From the NCBI RefSeq assembly GCF_000416235.1, contig NZ_ATLO01000032.1, positions 51,790 through 115,789 on the forward strand: a stretch of DNA of 64,000 bases, written 5' to 3'. The position numbers were made by a program, and so were the translations under genes. The stretch is from Pseudomonas sp. CFII64 (GTDB lineage Bacteria; Pseudomonadota; Gammaproteobacteria; Pseudomonadales; Pseudomonadaceae). The notes below the pieces were generated by a model. It had not been told where the DNA came from and did no database searches. It saw nothing but the letters and a program-made list of their open reading frames with translations. This document shows positions 27,008 through 35,163 of the stretch, piece after piece (position 1 is the first letter of the stretch; every line of letters starts with the position of its first letter).

Positions 27008-28555
27008 TCAATCCGCCCAAACCGCCCGCAACTTCTCCAACGCCACTGCAATATCCGCCTCCGGCACCGCCGCGAATCCCAGCACCAATCCGGCGCGGTT
27101 ATTCATGGGTTCGGTGGATTCCGGCAGCCAATAATCGCTGAGCGCAGTGATTTCAACGCCGACGCTTTCGGCTTTCTCGATCAGCTCCTTTTCCCGCGCC
27201 AGGCTGTCCACCCGCACCGCAACGTGCAGCCCGGCGACGACTTTGGGCATCGGGCTGCAACCTCGCAAGCCTTCCGGCCAACCGGCCAGCAACGCGTCGC
27301 GTCGATTCAAGGCGGCGCGACGCATGCGGCGGATGTGGCGCTGGAAGTGGCCGCCAGCAATAAACTCAGCCATGACCGCCTGCGTACTGACTTCCGAATG
27401 GCGCATGTCCACGGCCCGCCGCTGGCTGAACGGCTCCACCAGGCCGACCGGCAACACCAGATAGCCCAGACGCAGCGCCGGGTAGGCGATTTTGCCGAAC
27501 GTGCCGACATACAACACCCGACCAAAACGATCCAGCGCTGCCAAGGGCGCCAAGGGTGCGCCGCTGTAACGGTACTCGCCGTCGTAGTCATCCTCGACGA
27601 TCCAGCTTTGGTTTTTCTCGGCCCAGGCCAACAGATCGAGGCGTCGCGCCAGGCTCATGACCACGCCGGTTGGATACTGATGCGACGGCGTCACGTAGGC
27701 GAGCTTGCAAGCGCTGTGCTGCAGTTGCGCGCTGCACATGCCCTCGCCGTCCACTGAAATGCCCTGCAGGTTTGCCCCGGCGATGGCAAACGCATGGCCG
27801 GCCGCGCGATAGCCTGGATTTTCTATCGCAACGCCGTCGCCCGCCTCGATCAGCAGCTGTGCACAAAGGCTAATCGCTTGCTGGGCGCCGCTGGTGATTA
27901 CTATTTGCTCAGCCGTGCACTGCAATCCTCGTGAAGTGCGCAGATACACCGCAATCAACTCCCGCAGCCGCCAATCCCCCGCGGCTTCGCCGTAACCCAG
28001 GGTCTGCAAGTCGGGCTTGCGCCAAAAAGCCGCATGCAGCTTGCCCCAAACGGCAAACGGGAACAGATCGAAGGCCGGAATACCCACCCGAAAAGCGCGT
28101 GGTGCGCCCTTTGACGGTTTATTCAAATGGTGACGCTTGAGCAATTCCAGCGCCGCGCTGTGGATAACTTCTTCGGGCGAATTTTCGGCAGTTTCACGGC
28201 AATTTGTGGATAAGGCTGTGGGTAACCTTGTTGATAAGCCTGTGGATGGTTTTGTGGATAATTTTTTCAGCGGGATGGTTTTGTCGGGCAACAAAGCCAC
28301 ATACGTCCCGTCGCCGATTCGCCCGTCGGTAAAACCTTCCGCATAGAGCTGATCGTAGGCGCGCATCACGCTGTTGCGCGAGATGGACAACGACTCCGCC
28401 AGATCCCGGCTGGCGGGCAGACGCGTGCCGCTGCTCAAACGTCCATCGAGAATCCGCTGACGTAAGGCTTCATACAACTGACGACTCAAGCCATGGCGGC
28501 GGTCCAGCTCGATGCCGGCCAGATTGAAGGGGAAAGACAACGGACGCTCAGGCAT
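27008..28555 (-). CDS. MocR/PdxR-type regulator (GntR DNA-binding plus aminotransferase-like domain)
   Basis: A 515-residue chimeric regulator. Residues 15-85 are a GntR-type winged helix (LSRQLYEALRQRILDGRLSSGTRLPASRDLAESL). Residues about 150-510 are a class I aminotransferase-like fold that in this family binds pyridoxal phosphate and senses PLP or an amine; TSGAQQAISLCAQLL, VEDDYDGEYRY and the Lys-bearing FGKIAYPALRLGYL are visible. The linker (about 95-125) is unusual: it is built from a four-residue repeat (LSTK, PSTG, LSTR, LPTA, LSTN) encoded by 12-bp DNA repeats. AGGA lies at the right distance from the ATG. It is divergent from the paiB-like operon, its likely target. Confidence 0.9.
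   Translation of the reverse strand: MPERPLSFPFNLAGIELDRRHGLSRQLYEALRQRILDGRLSSGTRLPASRDLAESLSISRNSVMRAYDQLYAEGFTDGRIGDGTYVALLPDKTIPLKKLSTKPSTGLSTRLPTALSTNCRETAENSPEEVIHSAALELLKRHHLNKPSKGAPRAFRVGIPAFDLFPFAVWGKLHAAFWRKPDLQTLGYGEAAGDWRLRELIAVYLRTSRGLQCTAEQIVITSGAQQAISLCAQLLIEAGDGVAIENPGYRAAGHAFAIAGANLQGISVDGEGMCSAQLQHSACKLAYVTPSHQYPTGVVMSLARRLDLLAWAEKNQSWIVEDDYDGEYRYSGAPLAPLAALDRFGRVLYVGTFGKIAYPALRLGYLVLPVGLVEPFSQRRAVDMRHSEVSTQAVMAEFIAGGHFQRHIRRMRRAALNRRDALLAGWPEGLRGCSPMPKVVAGLHVAVRVDSLAREKELIEKAESVGVEITALSDYWLPESTEPMNNRAGLVLGFAAVPEADIAVALEKLRAVWAD
28205..28264. repeat. Five tandem 12-bp repeats carrying DnaA-box-like sequence, inside the MocR linker
   Basis: TGTGGATAA-like nonamers start at 28205, 28217, 28229, 28241 and 28253, exactly 12 bases apart. 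The first and last are perfect DnaA boxes (reverse complement TTATCCACA); TGTGGGTAA and TGTTGATAA each differ at one base and TGTGGATGG at two. A further perfect copy lies at 28159-28167. Because 12 is a multiple of three, each repeat adds four residues to the regulator's linker. Confidence 0.9.
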
Positions 28556-28557
28556 GA

Positions 28558-28604
28558 ATTGGTCCTATCAAATTCGCCAGTAATGGCTCTTACATCGAAC
28601 CAAT
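28558..28604. promoter_or_regulatory. Candidate MocR operator in the divergent region
   Basis: ATTGGTCC (28558-28565) and GAACCAAT (28597-28604) form an imperfect inverted repeat (one mismatch) between the MocR gene and paiB, and the second arm lies in the spacer of the predicted paiB promoter. Repeats in such divergent regions are the usual binding sites of MocR proteins. The assignment is by inspection. Confidence 0.45.
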
Positions 28605-28618
28605 AGGCTGCCTAGGAT
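28590..28618 (+). promoter_or_regulatory. Predicted sigma-70 promoter of the paiB-GNAT operon
   Basis: TTACAT (28590-28595) and TAGGAT (28613-28618) are separated by 17 bases, 26 bases ahead of the paiB ATG. Confidence 0.45.
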
Positions 28619-28643
28619 TACGCCATTCGCCAAGGAGAATTTC

Positions 28644-29267
28644 ATGTACACGCCGGCCGCTTTCAAAGATGAAGACCTCGCTCGCCTGCACGGGCTGATG
28701 GAACACACGCGCCTGGCGATTTTGGTCACCAGCGACGAAGCCGGAATCCAGGCCAGTCATCTGCCCTTACTGTTACGCCCCGAACAAGGCGCGTACGGCA
28801 CGCTTTACGGGCATTTGGCCAAGGCCAATCCGCAATGTCAGGCGCTGGCCAATGGCGCGCAGGTCATGGTGATTTTCCCCGGTGCAGACGCTTACGTCAG
28901 CCCGTCGTTTTACCCGGCCAAAGCCGAGCACGGCAAAGTGGTGCCCACCTGGAATTACCTCGCCATACACGCTTACGGGATCGCCGAAGCGTTTACCGAT
29001 GCTGCGCGCCTGCTTGAAGTGGTCAGCGGCTTGACCGACAAACATGAAGCCGGTCGCGCCACCCCTTGGGCGGTAGCCGACGCGCCTGCCGATTACATCG
29101 AAAAAATGCTCGGCGCCATTGTCGGCTTCACGCTGCCCATCGAGCGTCTGGAAGGCAAACGCAAGCTTGGTCAGAACCGCTCGGCCGCTGACGTGGCGGG
29201 TGTTCGCGACGGGCTGGCGGCCAGCGCTGATCTCAAAGATCAGGAACTCGCTCACTTGATGAGCTGA
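28644..29267 (+). CDS. PaiB-like FMN-binding negative transcriptional regulator
   Basis: A 207-residue protein of the PaiB family, a flavin-binding split-barrel fold first described as a transcriptional repressor in Bacillus. Its start MYTPAAFKDEDLARLHGLMEHTRLAILVTS and the blocks HLPLLL, GHLAKANPQ and VPTWNYLAIHAYG are typical. AAGGAGAATTTC precedes the ATG. It is divergent from a MocR-type regulator and is followed by two GNAT acetyltransferase genes. In Bacillus paiB is paired with the polyamine acetyltransferase gene paiA, so the arrangement is suggestive. Confidence 0.88.
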   Translation: MYTPAAFKDEDLARLHGLMEHTRLAILVTSDEAGIQASHLPLLLRPEQGAYGTLYGHLAKANPQCQALANGAQVMVIFPGADAYVSPSFYPAKAEHGKVVPTWNYLAIHAYGIAEAFTDAARLLEVVSGLTDKHEAGRATPWAVADAPADYIEKMLGAIVGFTLPIERLEGKRKLGQNRSAADVAGVRDGLAASADLKDQELAHLMS

Positions 29268-29278
29268 AGGAGAATTGT

Positions 29279-29725
29279 GTGACTGATATTCAGATCCGCC
29301 CTGTCACCGCACAGGATCACGCCGCCTGGCTGCCGCTCTGGCAGGCGTATTTGCAGTTCTACAAGACGCAATTGCCCGACAACGTCAGTAAATCCACCTG
29401 GCAACGGCTGCTCGATTCCAACGAGCCGACCAACGCTGCGCTGGCCTGGAAAGATGGCGAGGCCGTCGGCATGGTGCATTTCATCTACCATCGCTCGAAC
29501 TGGAGCATCGCCAACGCGTGTTACCTTCAAGACCTGATCGTCGCCCCGCAAGCACGCGGCACGGGCGTCGGGCGCTTGTTGATCGAGCACGTTTACACGA
29601 CGGCAAGGGCCGATGGTTGCGACAAGGTCCATTGGCTGACCCACGAAACCAACGCCACCGCGATTCAACTGTACGAGCGTATCGCTGAACGCCCCGGTTA
29701 CATTCAATTTCGCAAAATGCTTTAG
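29279..29725 (+). CDS. GNAT-family N-acetyltransferase
   Basis: A 148-residue acetyl-CoA-dependent acetyltransferase. The acetyl-CoA-binding motif A is LIVAPQARGTGVGRLLIEHV (about residues 83-102), followed by THETNATAIQLYERI, typical of the fold's last helix. Translation starts with GTG at 29279 behind AAGGAG, only 11 bases after the PaiB-like stop. The substrate is unknown; polyamine or amino-acid acetylation would fit a PaiA-type partner but is inference. Confidence 0.85.
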   Translation: MTDIQIRPVTAQDHAAWLPLWQAYLQFYKTQLPDNVSKSTWQRLLDSNEPTNAALAWKDGEAVGMVHFIYHRSNWSIANACYLQDLIVAPQARGTGVGRLLIEHVYTTARADGCDKVHWLTHETNATAIQLYERIAERPGYIQFRKML

Positions 29726-29736
29726 GAAGTCTGCCC

Positions 29737-30408
29737 ATGTCGAACGATGAACTGCACTGGCAACCGGCCAGATTACCGAACAGCAAGACCCTCGAAGGGC
29801 GCTTCATTCGCCTGGAAAAACTCGACACCGCACGCCACGGCGACGCCTTGTGGACGGCGCTGGAAGGCCCGAATTCAGACCCCAAGCTTTGGGATTATCT
29901 GCCTTACGGTCCGTTTGACCAGCGTGAAGAGTTCAATGCCTGGCTGGCGCGCCACGCCGCAGACACCGACCCGTGGTTCTACGCCATCGTCGATCAGGCG
30001 ACCGGCGCGGTGGATGGCATCTTGAGCCTGATGTCCATTGTTCCGGCTCACGGTCGCATCGAAATCGGCCACGTCACCTTCGGCGCAGCCATGCAGCGTA
30101 CACCCAAGGGCACCGAAGCGATTTACCTGCTGGCCAAGGAATCCTTCGCGCTGGGCAACCGCCGCCTGGAATGGAAATGCAACGGCGACAACGCCCGCTC
30201 CAAACGCGCCGCTGACCGTTTCGGTTTCAGCTACGAAGGCACTTTCCGTCAGCACATGGTGGTCAAAGGCCAGAACCGCAACACAGCGTGGTATTCGATA
30301 CTCGACGGCGAATGGCCTGAACTGCAAAACGCGTTCGAGGGCTGGCTGGCCGAGGGTAATTTCGAGGCAGGGCAACAGGTGAAAGGCCTAGAGGCGTTTC
30401 GCCGGTAA
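29737..30408 (+). CDS. RimJ/RimL-type GNAT N-acetyltransferase
   Basis: A 223-residue acetyltransferase of the RimJ/RimL branch. Recognisable features are LEGRFIRLEKLD at the N-terminus, GRIEIGHVTFGAAMQRTPKGTEA in place of motif A and RLEWKCNGDNARSKRAADRFGFSYEGTFR, the diagnostic C-terminal block. The gene lies 11 bases after the preceding GNAT gene, so it is the third gene of the operon. It may acetylate a small molecule or a protein N-terminus; no substrate can be assigned. Confidence 0.87.
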   Translation: MSNDELHWQPARLPNSKTLEGRFIRLEKLDTARHGDALWTALEGPNSDPKLWDYLPYGPFDQREEFNAWLARHAADTDPWFYAIVDQATGAVDGILSLMSIVPAHGRIEIGHVTFGAAMQRTPKGTEAIYLLAKESFALGNRRLEWKCNGDNARSKRAADRFGFSYEGTFRQHMVVKGQNRNTAWYSILDGEWPELQNAFEGWLAEGNFEAGQQVKGLEAFRR

Positions 30409-30419
30409 TCAGACGGCCC

Positions 30420-30447
30420 GGTAGGAGGGGACAAGTCCCCTCCTACC
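30420..30447. repeat. Perfect 28-base palindrome
   Basis: GGTAGGAGGGGAC and GTCCCCTCCTACC form 13-bp arms around AA, 11 bases after the GNAT stop. It could terminate the operon transcript, although no T-run follows. It is the same repeat type as the segments in the neighbouring duplicated array. Confidence 0.8.
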
Positions 30448-30690
30448 GGTTTCGCGCAGATTCGGTAGGACCGGAGTTGTCCGGGAAGACGTTGGCGCAA
30501 ACACCGGATTGAATCAGGTGAATGATGGTGGCCCAGCCGACGCCTTCGGGGACAAGTCCCCCCCTACCGGTTTTGCGCAGATTCGGTAGGACCGGACTTG
30601 TCCGGGAAGGCGTTGGTGCAAATACCGCATTAGTGTCAGGCAAAATGATGTCGGCCCAGCCGACGCCTTCGGGGACAAGTCCCCTCCTAG
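30446..30690. repeat. Tandem direct duplication of a 121-bp repeat unit
   Basis: A unit beginning CCGGTTTCGCGCAGATTCGG at 30446 recurs at 30567 (CCGGTTTTGCGCAGATTCGG). Both copies contain the variant REP core CCGGA-TTG-TCCGG, the segment GTTGG-GCAAA and the same ending (GCCCAGCCGACGCCTTCGGG, then ACAAGTCCCC). I see most positions identical by eye. No gene is visible in 30409-30686. Confidence 0.8.
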
Positions 30691-30962
30691 GTATGCCGAT
30701 GCCGCCGCACCACGCCCATCTGCAAACCAAACGGCCGCAACACGGCATTCAGCGATTTCAGCGTCGGGTTGCCCTCGCCTTGCTCGATCTGAATCAGCGT
30801 GCGGACCGATATCTTGCACATTTTCGCGAACTGGCTCTGATGCAGACTGGCCCCTTCGACGCGCAAGCGTCTGACCGCCGCGCCGATTTCCAGGCTGCCG
30901 TCGGCAATGCCTTGTTGAACGCTTTCAATCAGCAGCGCGCGCGCATCCATGGACAAGGTCAT
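30687..30962 (-). CDS. HipB-like XRE-family DNA-binding protein
   Basis: A 91-residue helix-turn-helix protein. Residues about 25-75 match the XRE/HipB fold: IGAAVRRLRVEGASLHQSQFAKMCKISVRTLIQIEQGEGNPTLKSL. The ending FGLQMGVVRR resembles HipB antitoxins. Its ATG overlaps the stop of the HipA-like gene by four bases (ATGA), so the two are translationally coupled, with the DNA-binding gene second. It probably represses its own promoter, where three regularly spaced palindromes are found. Confidence 0.82.
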   Translation of the reverse strand: MTLSMDARALLIESVQQGIADGSLEIGAAVRRLRVEGASLHQSQFAKMCKISVRTLIQIEQGEGNPTLKSLNAVLRPFGLQMGVVRRHRHT

Positions 30963-31456
30963 TGCAGCCCCCAGGCAAGCAAACGCTGGTCGAGGCTATT
31001 CAAGGCGATTGCGGGATGGTTGAACGTCGCCTGGGGCAAGCCGCTGTCGCGCAGCAGGTCCGGCAATGCGCGGAGTTGCCGGGCGTCCTGACGCAAGCGC
31101 TCGAATGCGTCGTGCGGATTGAGAATGTCGGCCAGCGCATCGCAGGCAGCGCGCCAATCGACTTGCCCTGCCCGCCCCATATGCGCGATGAGAAAGCGTC
31201 TGGCTGCACCAGATGGCGCGATGTCATACAGAAACGCTGGCGCGGCAGGTAGTGAAATGGAATCAAAATCCAGCGGCAGACGAGCGCTCACGGCCAGGGC
31301 AAAGGGGCTTTGATAAGCATCCAGATTGGCGTGCACGTAGGCCGACTTGTACGCAAAACGACAAGGGCCGAGAAAACCCTCTGCCGGTTCGGCAAAGGAC
31401 AAACTCATGGCGTCTTGCCAAACTCCATTGCCGTAGACCTGAAGGGTAAGGTTCAA
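30959..31456 (-). CDS. HipA N-terminal-domain-like protein, kinase domain missing
   Basis: A 165-residue protein matching only the N-terminal subdomain of HipA-type toxins: MNLTLQVYGNGVWQDA, then LPLDFDSISLPAAPAFLYDI and the ending APSGAARRFLIAHMG near residue 105. HipA kinases are usually about 430 residues; the phosphate-binding loop and catalytic Asp blocks are absent. The last 55 residues could be the joined C-terminal tail of a deleted HipA, or a family of its own similar to HipS. The frame is open to 31513, but TTG at 31456 with AGGTG six bases upstream gives the family N-terminus and leaves the palindromic operators outside the gene. Confidence 0.65.
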   Translation of the reverse strand: MNLTLQVYGNGVWQDAMSLSFAEPAEGFLGPCRFAYKSAYVHANLDAYQSPFALAVSARLPLDFDSISLPAAPAFLYDIAPSGAARRFLIAHMGRAGQVDWRAACDALADILNPHDAFERLRQDARQLRALPDLLRDSGLPQATFNHPAIALNSLDQRLLAWGLQ

Positions 31457-31466
31457 TTTAGACACC

Positions 31467-31563
31467 TGCAGTATATTGCACTTAACCAGCATTTTTCGTC
31501 GCATTATCTGCACTATGGTGCATATATATGCGGAATATACACACAGAAATGCATTTTGATGCA
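31467..31563 (-). promoter_or_regulatory. Three phased palindromes upstream of the HipA/HipB-like pair
   Basis: Three 14-bp sites of the form TGCA-N6-TGCA lie at 31467-31480 (TGCAGTATATTGCA), 31509-31522 (TGCACTATGGTGCA) and 31550-31563 (TGCATTTTGATGCA). Start-to-start distances are 42 and 41 bases, four helical turns. A perfect palindrome GCATATATATGC (31520-31531) lies beside the middle site. The arrangement suggests cooperative binding by the XRE protein. Confidence 0.6.
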
Positions 31564-31590
31564 GTTACCATACGATCGTTAGAGCGAAGC

Positions 31591-31617
31591 TAATTCGCGA
31601 GCAAGCTCGCTCCCACC
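31591..31617. repeat. Short pseudomonad repeat
   Basis: TTCGCGAGCAAGCTCGCTCC, with the palindrome GCGAGC-AA-GCTCGC at 31597-31610, is a widely scattered intergenic repeat type in Pseudomonas. Confidence 0.65.
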
Positions 31618-31631
31618 AAAATCACCAGACG

Positions 31632-31655
31632 AAAAAAAGGGAGCATTACGCTCCC
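31632..31655 (-). terminator. Rho-independent terminator after pycB
   Basis: On the minus strand GGGAGC pairs with GCTCCC around a five-base loop and is followed by seven T residues (31632-31638). It lies about 40 bases downstream of the pycB stop. Confidence 0.85.
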
Positions 31656-31694
31656 CCAGAGGTTAATCGTTAAAGCTGTTTGTCGAGGCTGTGA

Positions 31695-33503
31695 TCAGCC
31701 TTCGATCTCGATCAGGATCTCGCCCGGGTTCACCCGATCGCCCTTGGCCACATGGATTGCCACGACCTTGCCAGCGATGGCCGCCTGAACTTCGGTTTCC
31801 ATTTTCATGGCTTCGGTGATGAGCACTGCCTGACCGGCCTTGACCATGTCGCCTTCCTTGACCAGCACATCGACGATGTTGCCCGGCATGGTGGTGCTGA
31901 CGTGGCCCGGCGCGCTGGCCTGGGCGCGCTTGCTGGCGCCGCCGCTGACGAATTCGTTGAGCGGTTCGAACACCACTTCTTCAGGCATGCCGTCGATGGA
32001 CAGATAGAAGTGGCGCTTGCCTTCGGCCTTGACGCCCACGCCAGTGATGTCGACGCGGTAGCTTTCGCCGTGCACATCGATGACGAACTCGGTCGGTACG
32101 CCTTCGCCGCCCGCCTTGCTCACGCCGCCCGCTTCCGGAATCGGCAACAGCACTTCCGGTTTCAGAGTGCCCGCCGCGCGTTCTTCGAGGAACTTGCGGC
32201 CAATATCCGGGAACATCGCGTAGGTCAGCACGTCTTCTTCAGACTTGGCAACGTCGCCGATTTCCCCGCGCAGCTTGGTCATTTCCGGCTTGAGCAGATC
32301 CGCCGGGCGCACGTCGATCAGCTCTTCGTTGCCGATGGCCTGACGACGCAGCTTCTCGTCGACCTGGCCCGGCGCTTTGCCATAGCCGCCTTGCAGATAG
32401 AGCTTCACTTCGTTGGTGATGGTTTTGTAACGCTCGCCAGCCAGCACGTTAAAGAACGCCTGGGTGCCGACGATCTGCGAGGTCGGCGTTACCAGCGGCG
32501 GATAACCGAGGTCTTTGCGAACCCGTGGAATCTCGGCCAGCACTTCGCTCATGCGATTGAGCGCGCCCTGCTCTTTGAGCTGGTTGGCGAGGTTGGAAAT
32601 CATCCCGCCCGGCACCTGATTGATCTGCACGCGAGTATCGACGGCGGTGAATTCGCTTTCGAACTGGTGATATTTCTTACGCACGGCGTAGAAGTACAGA
32701 CCGATCTCTTGCAGCAATTCCAGGTTCAGCCCGGTATCGAACTCGCTGCCCTTGAGCGCGGCGACCATCGATTCAGTGCCCGGATGACTGGTGCCCCAGG
32801 CGAAGCTGGAGATGGCCGTGTCGATATGATCGGCGCCGTTCTCGATGGCCTTGAGCTGGCACATGGCGGCCAGGCCAGCGGTGTCGTGGGAATGGATAAA
32901 CACCGGCAGCGATTGCTCGGCCTTCAGCGCCTTGACCAGTTCACCGGTCGCGTATGGCGTCAGCAAGCCAGCCATGTCCTTGATGGCGATGGAGTCGCAA
33001 CCCATGGCTTCCATCTGTTTGGCCTGAGCAACGAAGGCGTCGATGGTGTGCACCGGACTCGTGGTGTAAGCGATGGTGCCTTGGGCGTGTTTGCCCGAAT
33101 CTTTCACCGCTTCGATGGCCACGCGCAGGTTACGCACGTCGTTCATGGCGTCGAAAATGCGAAACACGTCGATACCATTTTCGGCAGCCTTGGCGACGAA
33201 GGCTTTGACTACGTCGTCGCTGTAATGGCGATAGCCCAGCAGATTCTGGCCGCGCAGCAGCATTTGCAGACGCGTGTTGGGCAACGCCGCGCGCAGTTGG
33301 CGCAAACGCTCCCACGGATCTTCTTTGAGGAAGCGCACACACGCATCGAAGGTCGCGCCGCCCCAGCATTCCAGGGACCAGTAGCCGACTTTGTCGAGCT
33401 TGTCGCAAATCGGCAGCATGTCTTCGGTGCGCATGCGGGTCGCCAGCAGCGACTGATGAGCGTCGCGCAGGATGGTGTCGGTTACAAAAATTTGTTTGCT
33501 CAT
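31695..33503 (-). CDS. pycB: Pyruvate carboxylase subunit B (carboxyltransferase and biotin carrier; OadA-like)
   Basis: A 602-residue subunit that transfers the carboxyl group from biotin to pyruvate, making oxaloacetate. Residues about 5-270 are the carboxyltransferase barrel (VTDTILRDAHQSLLATRMRTEDM at the start; metal-binding His in HSHDTAGLA). A conserved carboxylase region follows, and the last 70 residues are the biotinyl domain with EAMKMETEV, biotin being attached to Lys567. The frame opens at 33527; ATG at 33503 behind GAGGAATTGAAT is preferred. The similarity to oxaloacetate decarboxylase alpha is real, but the adjacent biotin carboxylase subunit and LysR gene mark it as the anaplerotic two-subunit enzyme of pseudomonads. 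Confidence 0.94.
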   Translation of the reverse strand: MSKQIFVTDTILRDAHQSLLATRMRTEDMLPICDKLDKVGYWSLECWGGATFDACVRFLKEDPWERLRQLRAALPNTRLQMLLRGQNLLGYRHYSDDVVKAFVAKAAENGIDVFRIFDAMNDVRNLRVAIEAVKDSGKHAQGTIAYTTSPVHTIDAFVAQAKQMEAMGCDSIAIKDMAGLLTPYATGELVKALKAEQSLPVFIHSHDTAGLAAMCQLKAIENGADHIDTAISSFAWGTSHPGTESMVAALKGSEFDTGLNLELLQEIGLYFYAVRKKYHQFESEFTAVDTRVQINQVPGGMISNLANQLKEQGALNRMSEVLAEIPRVRKDLGYPPLVTPTSQIVGTQAFFNVLAGERYKTITNEVKLYLQGGYGKAPGQVDEKLRRQAIGNEELIDVRPADLLKPEMTKLRGEIGDVAKSEEDVLTYAMFPDIGRKFLEERAAGTLKPEVLLPIPEAGGVSKAGGEGVPTEFVIDVHGESYRVDITGVGVKAEGKRHFYLSIDGMPEEVVFEPLNEFVSGGASKRAQASAPGHVSTTMPGNIVDVLVKEGDMVKAGQAVLITEAMKMETEVQAAIAGKVVAIHVAKGDRVNPGEILIEIEG

Positions 33504-33513
33504 ATTCAATTCC

Positions 33514-34929
<1,416 letters not shown>

Positions 34930-35108
34930 GAGTATTTCCTCGACCATTGAACAGACGAAGCGACTAAGCCGCTCGGCGCAGGACCGGATATCGCTTCGGC
35001 CGCTGCTTTTTTGTAGCCTCTTTTTTTGTAACTGCGCATGTGGATTTTTGTCGCACCACAACCCTATGCCGGATCAGTGATTAACAAAAATGAGTAAATA
35101 TTGGGATG

Positions 35109-35130
35109 ACTATAAGTAAAAGCTTATAGT
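35109..35130. promoter_or_regulatory. Candidate PycR operator
   Basis: ACTATAAG and CTTATAGT form a perfect 8-bp inverted repeat with a six-base centre, midway between the divergent pycA and LysR genes and 34 bases ahead of the LysR ATG. Size and location fit a LysR recognition site. Confidence 0.6.
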
Positions 35131-35163
35131 TGGTGCTTCAGCTATTCGAAGGAGCCGCAAATA

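Noticed and set aside
28159..28264. Replication origin suggested by clustered DnaA boxes
   Set aside because: No dnaA, dnaN, rpmH, gidA or parAB neighbours and no AT-rich unwinding element; the boxes lie within a coding sequence as 12-bp repeats.
30409..30690. CRISPR array suggested by repeats
   Set aside because: Only two long, imperfect units with internal palindromes and no spacers of constant size; they match the REP families found elsewhere in the window.
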